Shown here: positions 35,064 through 42,869 of the stretch, in pieces
How positions within the stretch are numbered: the stretch's first letter is position 1
How the letters are laid out: every line of letters begins with the position of its first letter
Source: Ramlibacter sp. WS9
GTDB taxonomy: Bacteria > Pseudomonadota > Gammaproteobacteria > Burkholderiales > Burkholderiaceae_C
Direction: 5' to 3'
Assembly: GCF_003797765.1 (NCBI RefSeq)
Contig: NZ_RKMB01000004.1
Coordinates: 1-64,000 of the forward strand
DNA length: 64,000 nt
Translations under genes and position numbers: made by a program
Notes under the pieces: model-generated
What the model was told of the DNA's origin: nothing
The model's database searches: none
The model's input: the letters and a program-made list of their open reading frames with translations, nothing else

Positions 35064-35861
35064 TCACTCGAGCGGCGGATGCTTCATGCTTGCGTTCGCG
35101 AGCGCGATGAAGTGCGGATTGAGGATCGGCCGGTCCAGGCCATAGGTGAGCGGTTGTCCCTGCGCGTCGAGCACAGCGCCGCCGGCATGCTCCAGCACGG
35201 CTTGGCCGGCAGCTGTGTCCCACTGGCATGTCGGCCCGTGGCGCGGGTAAATGTCTGCCTGCCCTTGCGCGATGCGGCAGAACTTGAGAGAACTGCCGGC
35301 CGCCACGAAAGTGTGTTCGACTTCGAGCTGTGCCAACCACCGCGACAGCGCCTCGCTCGCGTGGGAGCGGCTGCCCAGCACCCGCAGCGCGGCGCCTGGT
35401 GCGGGCCCTGAAATGTTGAACAGCGAGACGGACGCGCCGTCCGCCGTCTCCTGCCAAGTGCCCAAACCCTGCGCCGCGAAGAAGACCTCGCCGGTCGCGG
35501 GCGCGAGCACGACACCGGCGACAGGACGCCCGCCGCTGACCAGCGCGATGTTCACGGTGAACTCGCCGTTGCGCTTCAGGAACTCGCGGGTCCCGTCCAA
35601 CGGGTCCACCAGGAAAAAATCGCCGCCCCGATCCGCGTCGGGCGAGACCGACTCCTCCGACAGGATGAACACCCCGGGGTATGCGCCTTCAAGGCCTTTG
35701 CGAATCACCGCGTCGGCGCGCAAATCGGCTTCGGTCAGCGGCGACGCATCGGCTTTCGACCACGCGGCGAAGTCGCTCGCGTAGACCGCCATGATCTCGC
35801 GCCCCGCTGCCTTGGCGATCGCGCAGAGCGCCTGCATGTCACGAGCGGTGAGGCTGTTCAC
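35064..35861 (-). CDS. cysQ: 3'(2'),5'-bisphosphate nucleotidase CysQ
   Basis: A 265-residue Mg-dependent phosphatase of the inositol monophosphatase fold. Its metal-binding motifs are SPLTEAD at 40-46, the acid pair EE at 69-70, DPLDGT at 86-91 and CQWDTAAGQAVLEHAGG near 212. It removes the 3' phosphate of PAP, a by-product of sulfate activation or sulfotransfer. The start used is GTG; an ATG eight codons later is possible and neither has a clear ribosome site. It lies last on the type I secretion strand, 46 bases after the TolC-like gene, and may be read through from it. Confidence 0.9.
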   Translation of the reverse strand: MNSLTARDMQALCAIAKAAGREIMAVYASDFAAWSKADASPLTEADLRADAVIRKGLEGAYPGVFILSEESVSPDADRGGDFFLVDPLDGTREFLKRNGEFTVNIALVSGGRPVAGVVLAPATGEVFFAAQGLGTWQETADGASVSLFNISGPAPGAALRVLGSRSHASEALSRWLAQLEVEHTFVAAGSSLKFCRIAQGQADIYPRHGPTCQWDTAAGQAVLEHAGGAVLDAQGQPLTYGLDRPILNPHFIALANASMKHPPLE

Positions 35862-35907
35862 GCGGGGCGACGCGTTTGCGCTTGGGTTCGAAAAAGATTG
35901 CGGCCCG

Positions 35908-37290
35908 TTATGGCTTTAGCCAGGAATCGACTTCGGAGATCGACACTTCGTTGCCGGTACCGGACAGCGTCTGCAGCCGGACACGCGCCAATGCGTACTG
36001 GTAGCGAGCCTGGGCCAGGTCGCGCAGGGCGACGAAGCGCTGCTCTTCGGCGTTGAGAACGTCCACCAGTGTGCGGCTGCCGCCTTCGAACGAACGGCGG
36101 TTCGAAACCACCAGGACGTCGTTCGAGCGCACCGCCTGCTCCAGCGCCCGGATGCGCAGCACGCCCTCGGTGACGCCGCGGAACTCCTTTTCGACGCGCA
36201 GCGTCAGGTCGCGCCGCGTGGCTTCCACGATTTGTTCGGCACGTTCGAGATCGGCGAGCGTCTGGCGAATCTGCGAACTGACGCCTCCGCCTGAATAGAT
36301 CGGAACATTCAGCTGAAGGCCGATGGCCTTGTTCTTGTGCCGCGTGTCGATGCTGTTGACGCTGTCGCTGTTGCTGTACGTCCACTGCGCAATCGCATCC
36401 AGCGTGGGAAGGTGACCGGCGCGTGCCTTGTCGATCTCGTGCCGGGCTGCTTCGCGCTGGGCCTGGAGCGAACGCAGGTCGGGACTGTTCAACTCGGCAC
36501 GTGCCGTCCAGTCTTCCAGCCGGTCGGGGTCGGGCCTCACCAGCTTCAGCCGGGCGGGGTCGATGCGCGCCAGCTGGGTCACCGGCTGATTCACCAGGAC
36601 CTGCAGGGCGCGCCGGGTGTAATCCACGTGCTGGCGGGCTTCCAGCTCATTGGCCTGCACCAGGTCCAGCCGGGCCTGCGCTTCATCGACGTCCGTTCGC
36701 ACCCCCGATCCACCGGCGAAGCGCTTGCGGGCCGCATCCAGCTGGGTGGTGTAGGTCTGCTTCTGTTGCATGACCAGTTCCAGCTGGTCCTGTGCAAGCA
36801 ATGCCTCCAGGTAAGTGCTGGTCAGCCGCACTGCGAGGTTCTGCACTTCCTTTTCGAGCTGCGCATTGGCGTCGGCGACCTGCGCTTCGGCCTGCCGCAC
36901 GTCCGCCCACTGGTAGGGCCGGTACAAGGGTTGCCGCACCGTGAGGGCGCGCGACCCGCTCATGTAGTCGCGTTCGGAATTGACGGGCTGGCCGCCGAGG
37001 CCCGGGGTCCTGCTGTCCAGGTCGTTCTTGTTGCGAGACGCGGAGACCGAGACGTTGGGCAGCAGCAGGGCGCGGGCTTGCGGCAACCGCTCGCGCCGCG
37101 AGTCGGCGCCGGCGCGCGCCGCGCGCAGCGTTGCGTCCTGCTCGAGCGCCGCGCGATACGCCTGTGCCAGCGTGAGGGTTGCGCCGGTCTGAGGCGTAGT
37201 GCCGGCGGCAGGCGCCGGCTGGGCCGCCGCGGGCGGAACGACCAGGACAGGGGCGGCCGCCAACAGGCAGCAGGCCATCAATCTTTGCAT
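35908..37290 (-). CDS. TolC-family outer membrane channel of a type I secretion system
   Basis: A 460-residue outer membrane efflux protein. Residues 1-23 are a Sec signal ending AAA before QPAPAAG. Two OEP repeats follow, the first with LTLAQAYRAALEQDATLRAARAGADSR and the second with RAELNSPDLRSLQAQREAAR and FEGGSRTLVDVLNAEEQ, the latter a strong TolC-family mark. Long coiled-coil helices span the periplasm. The start has GAGGAATAAGAC before it, and the gene begins three bases after hlyD ends. It completes the exporter with the HlyD adaptor and ABC ATPases. Confidence 0.92.
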   Translation of the reverse strand: MQRLMACCLLAAAPVLVVPPAAAQPAPAAGTTPQTGATLTLAQAYRAALEQDATLRAARAGADSRRERLPQARALLLPNVSVSASRNKNDLDSRTPGLGGQPVNSERDYMSGSRALTVRQPLYRPYQWADVRQAEAQVADANAQLEKEVQNLAVRLTSTYLEALLAQDQLELVMQQKQTYTTQLDAARKRFAGGSGVRTDVDEAQARLDLVQANELEARQHVDYTRRALQVLVNQPVTQLARIDPARLKLVRPDPDRLEDWTARAELNSPDLRSLQAQREAARHEIDKARAGHLPTLDAIAQWTYSNSDSVNSIDTRHKNKAIGLQLNVPIYSGGGVSSQIRQTLADLERAEQIVEATRRDLTLRVEKEFRGVTEGVLRIRALEQAVRSNDVLVVSNRRSFEGGSRTLVDVLNAEEQRFVALRDLAQARYQYALARVRLQTLSGTGNEVSISEVDSWLKP

Positions 37291-37293
37291 GTC

Positions 37294-38649
37294 TTATTCC
37301 TCTTTCATCGACGCCGCGATGCGCTTGGTCAGCGGATGCAGCAGGTAAACCAGGAGCGAGCGTTCGCCCGTTTTCAGCACCACTTCGACGGGCATGCCGG
37401 GCTGCATCACGTGCTTGCCCAGTTTCTTGTAGCCCTCGGGCGTGACGCTGACGCGCGACAGATAGTACTGGACGTTCGTTTGCTGATCGGTAAGCAAATC
37501 GCCGGAAACGGATACCACTTTGCCATCGAGCACCATGTGAGGCGAATGGGCGAAGGAGTTGAACCGGATGTCGACCGGCAATCCGGCGTGGACCCGGTCG
37601 ATCAGGTTCGGCGCGATGCGGGTTTCGATCAGCAACAGCTCGTTTTCAGGAACGACGTCCAGCAACTTCTGGCCCGCCTGGATGACGGCGCCGACGGTCT
37701 GCACCGTCAACCCGACGACCTGTCCTGCCGCGGGCGACTTGATTTCGACGCGTCCCATGTCGTCCGCCAGTGCACGAAATTTGCCTTCGTCCGCTTGTGC
37801 TTCGCGAGCCACTTCGCCCAGTTGGCTTTCGACTTCCTTGAAGTATTCCTGTTGCCTCGAAATCAGCTTCTGCCTGTATTCGCCGATGCCGCTCTGCGCC
37901 CGCGCGATGTTGCCCAGCAGCTCCGCGATCGAGCCGTTCGAATCGGACACCATGCGTTCCAGTTCGAGCTGGCGGTTGCGCGGCGTATAGCCCTCTTTCA
38001 CCAGTTCACGCGTGTGCTTGAGTTCGTCATGCAACAGCGCGATCTGGCTGCGCCGGTTCTCCAGCACCCCCTGGTAGGCACGGATCAGGGCCTGCTGGCC
38101 TTCGATGCCTTCCTGCAAACCGCGCATGTCGGCGCGCAGGGCGGATTTGCGCGACTGGAACAGCTGTTGCTGCGTGTCCATGTGGCCGCGGATCAGCGGA
38201 TCACTCGCGGCGCTCACCAGGTCGGGGTGGAAAGTGATCGTGGCCGCCCCGGATTGCTCGGCAATCAAGCGTCCCTGCACGGCCCGGTTGCCGAGGTAGC
38301 GTTGGCGAACCGATTCGTATTGCGCGCGTGTCGCAGCCTCATCGAGCTTGATCAGGGGCTGGCCCTCGGTGACCCGGTCGCCCTCCCCGACCAGCACCTC
38401 CTTGACGATGCCCCCGGTGGGGTGCTGCACCGTCTTGCGCTTGGTATTGATAGCCACCATACCCGGGCTGGGCACGCCTTCGTCCAGCGGTGCAAAAGCC
38501 GCCCACGCCAGAAAGATGCCGAGGCCGGCGATGAGCGCCCACATGCCGATGCGGCTGGCCCTCTTCGGGTCGTTGGACGCCGGGGCAACGGGCTCCTTGA
38601 CAGCGACCTCGGTCGGCTGGGAGGGATTGAGTAAATCAGACTTGACCAT
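37294..38649 (-). CDS. HlyD-family periplasmic adaptor of type I secretion
   Basis: A 451-residue membrane fusion protein. One transmembrane helix lies near residues 33-52 (MWALIAGLGIFLAWAAF), followed by the lipoyl half-motif GVPSPGMVAI and GGIVKEVLVGEGDRV. A long helical coiled-coil region is near 115-290, and the second lipoyl/barrel part has SPAAGQVVGLTVQTVGAVI and GMPVEVVLKTGERSLLVYLLHPL. This is the PrtE/LapC-like type that links the inner membrane ATPase with the TolC channel. It lies 46 bases after the first ATPase gene and three bases before the TolC-like gene. Confidence 0.93.
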   Translation of the reverse strand: MVKSDLLNPSQPTEVAVKEPVAPASNDPKRASRIGMWALIAGLGIFLAWAAFAPLDEGVPSPGMVAINTKRKTVQHPTGGIVKEVLVGEGDRVTEGQPLIKLDEAATRAQYESVRQRYLGNRAVQGRLIAEQSGAATITFHPDLVSAASDPLIRGHMDTQQQLFQSRKSALRADMRGLQEGIEGQQALIRAYQGVLENRRSQIALLHDELKHTRELVKEGYTPRNRQLELERMVSDSNGSIAELLGNIARAQSGIGEYRQKLISRQQEYFKEVESQLGEVAREAQADEGKFRALADDMGRVEIKSPAAGQVVGLTVQTVGAVIQAGQKLLDVVPENELLLIETRIAPNLIDRVHAGLPVDIRFNSFAHSPHMVLDGKVVSVSGDLLTDQQTNVQYYLSRVSVTPEGYKKLGKHVMQPGMPVEVVLKTGERSLLVYLLHPLTKRIAASMKEE

Positions 38650-38695
38650 AAGACACTCGAGAGGTTGTGTTCACATGAAAACGAGAGGACCGGGC

Positions 38696-40441
38696 TCAGG
38701 CCGGCTGGGCCGAACCGATCGCGGGATTCGGCGGCTCCGTGCGGGGCGCGGCCGGGCGCGGACCGCGCAGGCCGGCCAGCACGCTTTCGCGCGGGCCGTC
38801 GGAAACGATCTGGCCGTCCTGCAGCAGGATCACGCGATCGGCCACGGCCACCGCGCTCGGGCGATGCGTGATGAGGAAAACAGTCTTGTTCTTCGCCTTG
38901 AGCTGGCGGATGGTGTTGATCAGGGCCACTTCCCCCGCTTCGTCGAGATTCGCGTTGGGTTCGTCGAGCACCAGCATGGCCGGGTAGCCATACACAGCGC
39001 GCGCCAGCCCGATGCGTTGGCGCTGCCCACCCGAAAGCAGGTTGCCGGCTTCGCCGATGGGCGTGTCGTAGCCCTTCGGGAAGCGCAGGATCATTTCGTG
39101 CAGGCCGGCGCAGCGGGCCGCCTCGATGATCTTCGCGGATTCGAGCTTGCCGAAGCGCGCGATGTTCTCGCCGATGGTGCCCTCGAACAATTCGATGTCC
39201 TGCGGCAGGTAGCCCAGGTGCGGACCGAGTTCAAGACGGTCCCAACCCTGGATCGGCAACCCGTCCAGCAGCACCTCGCCCGAAACATCCGGCCAGATCC
39301 CGACCATCACGCGCGCGAGGGTGGACTTGCCCGAGCCCGACGGACCGATGATCGCCGTCACCGTACCCGCCGTCACCGTGAAGTCCAGGCCCTTGAGGAT
39401 GGGCGTTGCGCGGCCGGGCGCCGTCGCGACCACGTCGCGCAAGGTCAGTTCGCCCTGGGGCGCCACACGGGTCAGGTTGGGATCGCGCTCGGGGTAGTCG
39501 CGCAGCAACTCTTCCAGCCGATGGAACGCAGCGCGTGTGACGATGAAGCCGCGCCATCCGTTGACCAACTGGTCGATCGGCGCCAGCGCGCGCGATATCA
39601 AAAGGTTGGCCGCGATCATGCCGCCCGGGGTCAGTTCGCCCTGGATGACCAGCACAGCACCGACTGCGAGTGAGAAGGACTGCTGGCAGTAGCGGATGAA
39701 CTTGCTCATCGCCGCCACGCGGCTGCTCACGCTTTGCGCCCTGTCGTTTTGCGCCAGGTAGATGGCCTGCCAGGTTTGCCAGCGCTTGCGCAGGTTGCCC
39801 AGCATGCCCATCGACTCGATCACCTCGGCGTTGCGCAGCTTGCTCTGGAGGTAGGTGTGCACATCGGTGCTCGCCTCGCCGGCCGCTTCGGAAGGCTCCA
39901 CCGTGTGCCGGTGGCCGAACCAGGCCAGAAGACCCTGGATCACCGCGAACAGCAACGCGAACCAGCCCAGGATGGGATGCAGGAAGAACGCGACGGCGAT
40001 GTAGATGGGCGCCCACGGTGCATCGAAAAAGGCGAAGATGCCCTGGCCCGTGATGAACTGCCGCAGCGTGATCAGGTCGCCGAATGCGCGCGACGGGCTG
40101 GCCCGCGACTGGGTGAGGTACGACTCGAAGCTCGAGTTGAAGACGCGGGTGCTGAGCCTTTCGTCGAACCGCACGCCGGCGCGCACGAGAATTTTCGAGC
40201 GCATCGACTCCGAAAAGGCCATCAGGCCGATCAGGAACAGCGTGATCAGCGACACGGCCAGCAGCGTCAGCTGGCTGCCGCTGATCAGCACCCGGTCGAA
40301 CACTTGCAGCATGTAGATCGTGGGCGCCAGCATCATCAGGTTGGCGACCATGCTGAACAGGCCCACGGCCAGGAATTCGCGGCGGAAGGCCCACAGTGCG
40401 GCCGTCAGTTCGCTGCGAGCGAAAAATCCAGGTTTGTTCAT
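38696..40441 (-). CDS. Type I secretion permease/ATPase 1 (PrtD type)
   Basis: A 581-residue ABC exporter half. Six transmembrane helices lie in residues 20-300. The nucleotide-binding domain has Walker A GPSGSGKST at 366-374, signature LSGGQRQRIGLARAVYG, Walker B MLVLDEPNANLDE and H-loop THRPS. There is no C39 peptidase or C39-like domain, so substrates are probably RTX-type proteins with C-terminal signals. All catalytic residues appear intact. It is encoded 14 bases after a second ATPase of nearly the same length. The pair may act as a heterodimer or as two homodimers sharing HlyD and TolC. Confidence 0.93.
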   Translation of the reverse strand: MNKPGFFARSELTAALWAFRREFLAVGLFSMVANLMMLAPTIYMLQVFDRVLISGSQLTLLAVSLITLFLIGLMAFSESMRSKILVRAGVRFDERLSTRVFNSSFESYLTQSRASPSRAFGDLITLRQFITGQGIFAFFDAPWAPIYIAVAFFLHPILGWFALLFAVIQGLLAWFGHRHTVEPSEAAGEASTDVHTYLQSKLRNAEVIESMGMLGNLRKRWQTWQAIYLAQNDRAQSVSSRVAAMSKFIRYCQQSFSLAVGAVLVIQGELTPGGMIAANLLISRALAPIDQLVNGWRGFIVTRAAFHRLEELLRDYPERDPNLTRVAPQGELTLRDVVATAPGRATPILKGLDFTVTAGTVTAIIGPSGSGKSTLARVMVGIWPDVSGEVLLDGLPIQGWDRLELGPHLGYLPQDIELFEGTIGENIARFGKLESAKIIEAARCAGLHEMILRFPKGYDTPIGEAGNLLSGGQRQRIGLARAVYGYPAMLVLDEPNANLDEAGEVALINTIRQLKAKNKTVFLITHRPSAVAVADRVILLQDGQIVSDGPRESVLAGLRGPRPAAPRTEPPNPAIGSAQPA

Positions 40442-40455
40442 TTCTCAGTTCCGCC

Positions 40456-42204
40456 TCAAGAAGTGGTGACGAGTTTCGCGCCACCGGGTGCCGAGCGCTT
40501 CTGTGCGGCCTGTTGTTGGGCGGCGGCGCCCTTGGCCATCGCATCCAGTACTTCGTCGCGCGGGCCGAACGCCTTCACCTGGCCGTCCATCAGGACCAGC
40601 ATCTTGTCCACCACAGGCAGGATGCCGGTACGGTGGGTCATCACCACGAAAGTGGTTCCGCGCGCCTTGAGTTCGAGGATGGCTGCCGCCAGGGCCGCGT
40701 CGCCCACCTCGTCCAGGCTGGAGTTGGGCTCATCGAGCACCACCAGCACCGGGTCGCCGAAAATCGCGCGCGCCAGGCCCACGCGCTGGCGTTGGCCGCC
40801 GGACAGGATGGCGCCCTCGCGGCCCACCTGGGTGTCGTAGCCGTCGGGCAGGCTGAGGATGTAGTCATGCAGGCCGATCGCACGAGCTGCGGCCTGGACC
40901 TTGGCAGGCTCGGCCGGGCCGAACCGCGCGATGTTTTCGGCCAAGGTGCCTTCGAACAGCTCGACGTCCTGCGGCAGGTAGCCGATGCAAGGTCCCAGTT
41001 CGGCTTTTTCCCACGCGAACACGTCGGCACCATCCAGACGCACCTTGCCGCTGAGCGCGGGCCACAGGCCCACGAGAAGCCGGGCCAGTGTCGTCTTGCC
41101 GGACGCCGAGGGCCCGACAACACCCAATACTTCGCCCGGCTTCAAGCCGAACACCACGCCCTTGAGGATGGTCGTCTCGCCGCCCGGAGCCGCGGCCACC
41201 ACGTTGTCGACGTGCAGGAAGCCTTTGGGCGACGGCAGCGACATGGCGGGGGGCTTCTTCGGCACAGCCGCCAGCAATTTGTCCAGGCGCTCCCATGAAT
41301 CGCGCACCCCGACCACTCCACGCCACTGCGCGACGATCTGCACCAGCGGCGCCAACATCCGGCCGCCCAGGATGGACGCGACGACCAGCATCGCCCCGCC
41401 GCCATTCAGCTTGTCGTGCAGGAGCATGTAAGCCGCGATCCCGAGCATCGCGGAACCCATGGTGGTTTGCAGGAATTTGGTGATCGCCGTATAGCCGCCG
41501 GCCCGTTCGGACGCGGTGGCCTGCAACTTGAGGAACTCCCGCTGCTTCGTGATCCATCGCTCATGGATGTCACGCTGCATGCCCATCGATTCGATCACCT
41601 GCGCGTTGCGCAAGGTTCCATCGGCATACTGCTGCGCGGCGAACGCGGTGCGGTTGGCTTCCAAGAGGGGCGGCCGGGTGGCGCGCTCGTTGAGCCAGCC
41701 GATGAACACCTGGAGGACCGCGCCGATGACGGCCGCCCACCCGAGCACCGGGCTCATCGCGAAAATCAGCACCGCGAAGACCACGGACACCGGCGCTTCC
41801 ATCACCGCCAGGACAACCGGCGAATAGAGGAATTCACGCACGGTCTTGAAGTCGGACATGGACTGGGTCGTACCACCCGGGATGCGGCGCAGGTTCGCGG
41901 TGAACATGGCGATAAAAATGCGTGGGGCCAGTCTCTGGTCGAGTGCGACGCCGGCGGCCTGCAGGATGCGCACCCGGGCCCAATCCAGCAGTTCCATCAC
42001 GACGTAGGCGACCAGCACCAGCATCAGGAGCATCACCAGAGTGAAGTGGTTGCGGCTGTTCACGACCCGGTCATAGACCTCCATCATGAAAGCCGTCGGC
42101 GCCAGGATCAAAAGCGCGCCGACCATGCTGAACCAGAAGGCCCTCATGAAGTAGGGCCGCAACAGGTAGACGGCCTCGGACAGTTCGGAAGATTTAGGGT
42201 TCAT
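40456..42204 (-). CDS. Type I secretion permease/ATPase 2 (PrtD type)
   Basis: A 582-residue ABC exporter half, divergent from but collinear with the adjoining one. Six transmembrane helices come first. The ATPase domain has Walker A GPSASGKTT, signature ILSGGQRQRVG, Walker B LVVLDEPNSSLDE and an H-loop in MTHRTG. No peptidase domain is present. Both ATP sites look intact, so it is not a degenerate partner. Its ATG overlaps by four bases the stop of the TnpB-N-like gene, tying that odd protein to secretion. C-terminal residues after the ATPase are Ala/Gln-rich (AAQQQAAQKRS). Confidence 0.92.
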   Translation of the reverse strand: MNPKSSELSEAVYLLRPYFMRAFWFSMVGALLILAPTAFMMEVYDRVVNSRNHFTLVMLLMLVLVAYVVMELLDWARVRILQAAGVALDQRLAPRIFIAMFTANLRRIPGGTTQSMSDFKTVREFLYSPVVLAVMEAPVSVVFAVLIFAMSPVLGWAAVIGAVLQVFIGWLNERATRPPLLEANRTAFAAQQYADGTLRNAQVIESMGMQRDIHERWITKQREFLKLQATASERAGGYTAITKFLQTTMGSAMLGIAAYMLLHDKLNGGGAMLVVASILGGRMLAPLVQIVAQWRGVVGVRDSWERLDKLLAAVPKKPPAMSLPSPKGFLHVDNVVAAAPGGETTILKGVVFGLKPGEVLGVVGPSASGKTTLARLLVGLWPALSGKVRLDGADVFAWEKAELGPCIGYLPQDVELFEGTLAENIARFGPAEPAKVQAAARAIGLHDYILSLPDGYDTQVGREGAILSGGQRQRVGLARAIFGDPVLVVLDEPNSSLDEVGDAALAAAILELKARGTTFVVMTHRTGILPVVDKMLVLMDGQVKAFGPRDEVLDAMAKGAAAQQQAAQKRSAPGGAKLVTTS

Positions 42205-42818
42205 GCGGCGCTCTCGACAATGACGTATTCAGGGATTCCACCGTTCGCCGGCTGGTGATGGAGGGCTTCGGGGGCGGCCGCATCGGCGTCCGCCTCCTCG
42301 GTGAACCAGAACGACAGCTCGAACACCCCATCGGGCTTGCGTGACAGCACGATCTCTCGCAGCTTCTTCTCATGGAAGCTGCTTTCGGCCGCTGGGGACA
42401 GCCCCAGGCGGAAACGCATGCGGCCGTCCAGCGTGTACATGGACAGCACGCCCTCCTTCAGGCTCAGGGTGTGCCGGTCGAAGTACACCGGGCTGGCGTC
42501 GGAAAACCGAAGCAAGGGCAAGTCCTTGCCTGCGAGTTTGGTGTGGTGAAAGGGGCTCGCCGGGTGCTGAAAAACGATCCGGGCCGTGCGTGAAACAGAA
42601 TAGATCGCATTGCAGATCATCTGCGAACCCAGCGCGGGAAATTTCTGGCGCAGCGACTTGTAGGCCAGGTGGTGAAGCGTCACCCGATTCCAGCAGCGGT
42701 CTTGCTGGACCAGCGGAGCGAGTTCATTGCAGACCTGCGCGAACGCGATCTGCAAACCCTGCAATCGCTCCGTCTGCTCCACGGAGAGACTCAAGGATAC
42801 GCGCAACGAAGTGTTCAT
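42201..42818 (-). CDS. TnpB-like protein consisting of the N-terminal (WED/REC) half only
   Basis: A 205-residue protein that matches the N-terminal part of IS200/IS605-type TnpB. RVSLSLSVEQTERLQGL at 6-22 and the Asn at 31 resemble the TnpB start. LHHLAYKSLRQKFPALGSQM at 49-67 fits the LHHLxYxxLR...SQMAxxAI segment. YTLDGRMRFRLGL at 128-140 and DGVFELSFWFTEE at 163-175 match the strands just before RuvC-I. The protein then ends; no RuvC or zinc motif exists here. Known TnpB uses this half to bind guide RNA and read the target motif. Its stop overlaps an ABC exporter start, and its own ATG sits in an inverted repeat. A domesticated nucleic acid binder or regulator is inferred. Confidence 0.72.
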   Translation of the reverse strand: MNTSLRVSLSLSVEQTERLQGLQIAFAQVCNELAPLVQQDRCWNRVTLHHLAYKSLRQKFPALGSQMICNAIYSVSRTARIVFQHPASPFHHTKLAGKDLPLLRFSDASPVYFDRHTLSLKEGVLSMYTLDGRMRFRLGLSPAAESSFHEKKLREIVLSRKPDGVFELSFWFTEEADADAAAPEALHHQPANGGIPEYVIVESAA

Positions 42819-42850
42819 ATAGGAGAGCGATTGTACAGCTCCTATATGAA
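42814..42850. promoter_or_regulatory. Perfect 12-bp inverted repeat covering the start codon of the TnpB-N gene
   Basis: ttcatataggag (42814-42825) and ctcctatatgaa (42839-42850) are exact reverse complements around a 13-base spacer. On the minus strand the gene's ATG lies in the second arm, and the only purine-rich ribosome-site-like block (TAGGAG) lies in the first arm. The structure could be an RNA hairpin hiding the start codon or a DNA operator, possibly for the protein itself. AT content is higher than its surroundings. Confidence 0.75.
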
Positions 42851-42869
42851 TTTTCCACCCGCATGCGCA

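Noticed and set aside
42201..42818. An active IS200/IS605 element
   Set aside because: No TnpA gene, no nuclease domain and no terminal palindromes typical of the element ends; the gene is built into an operon.
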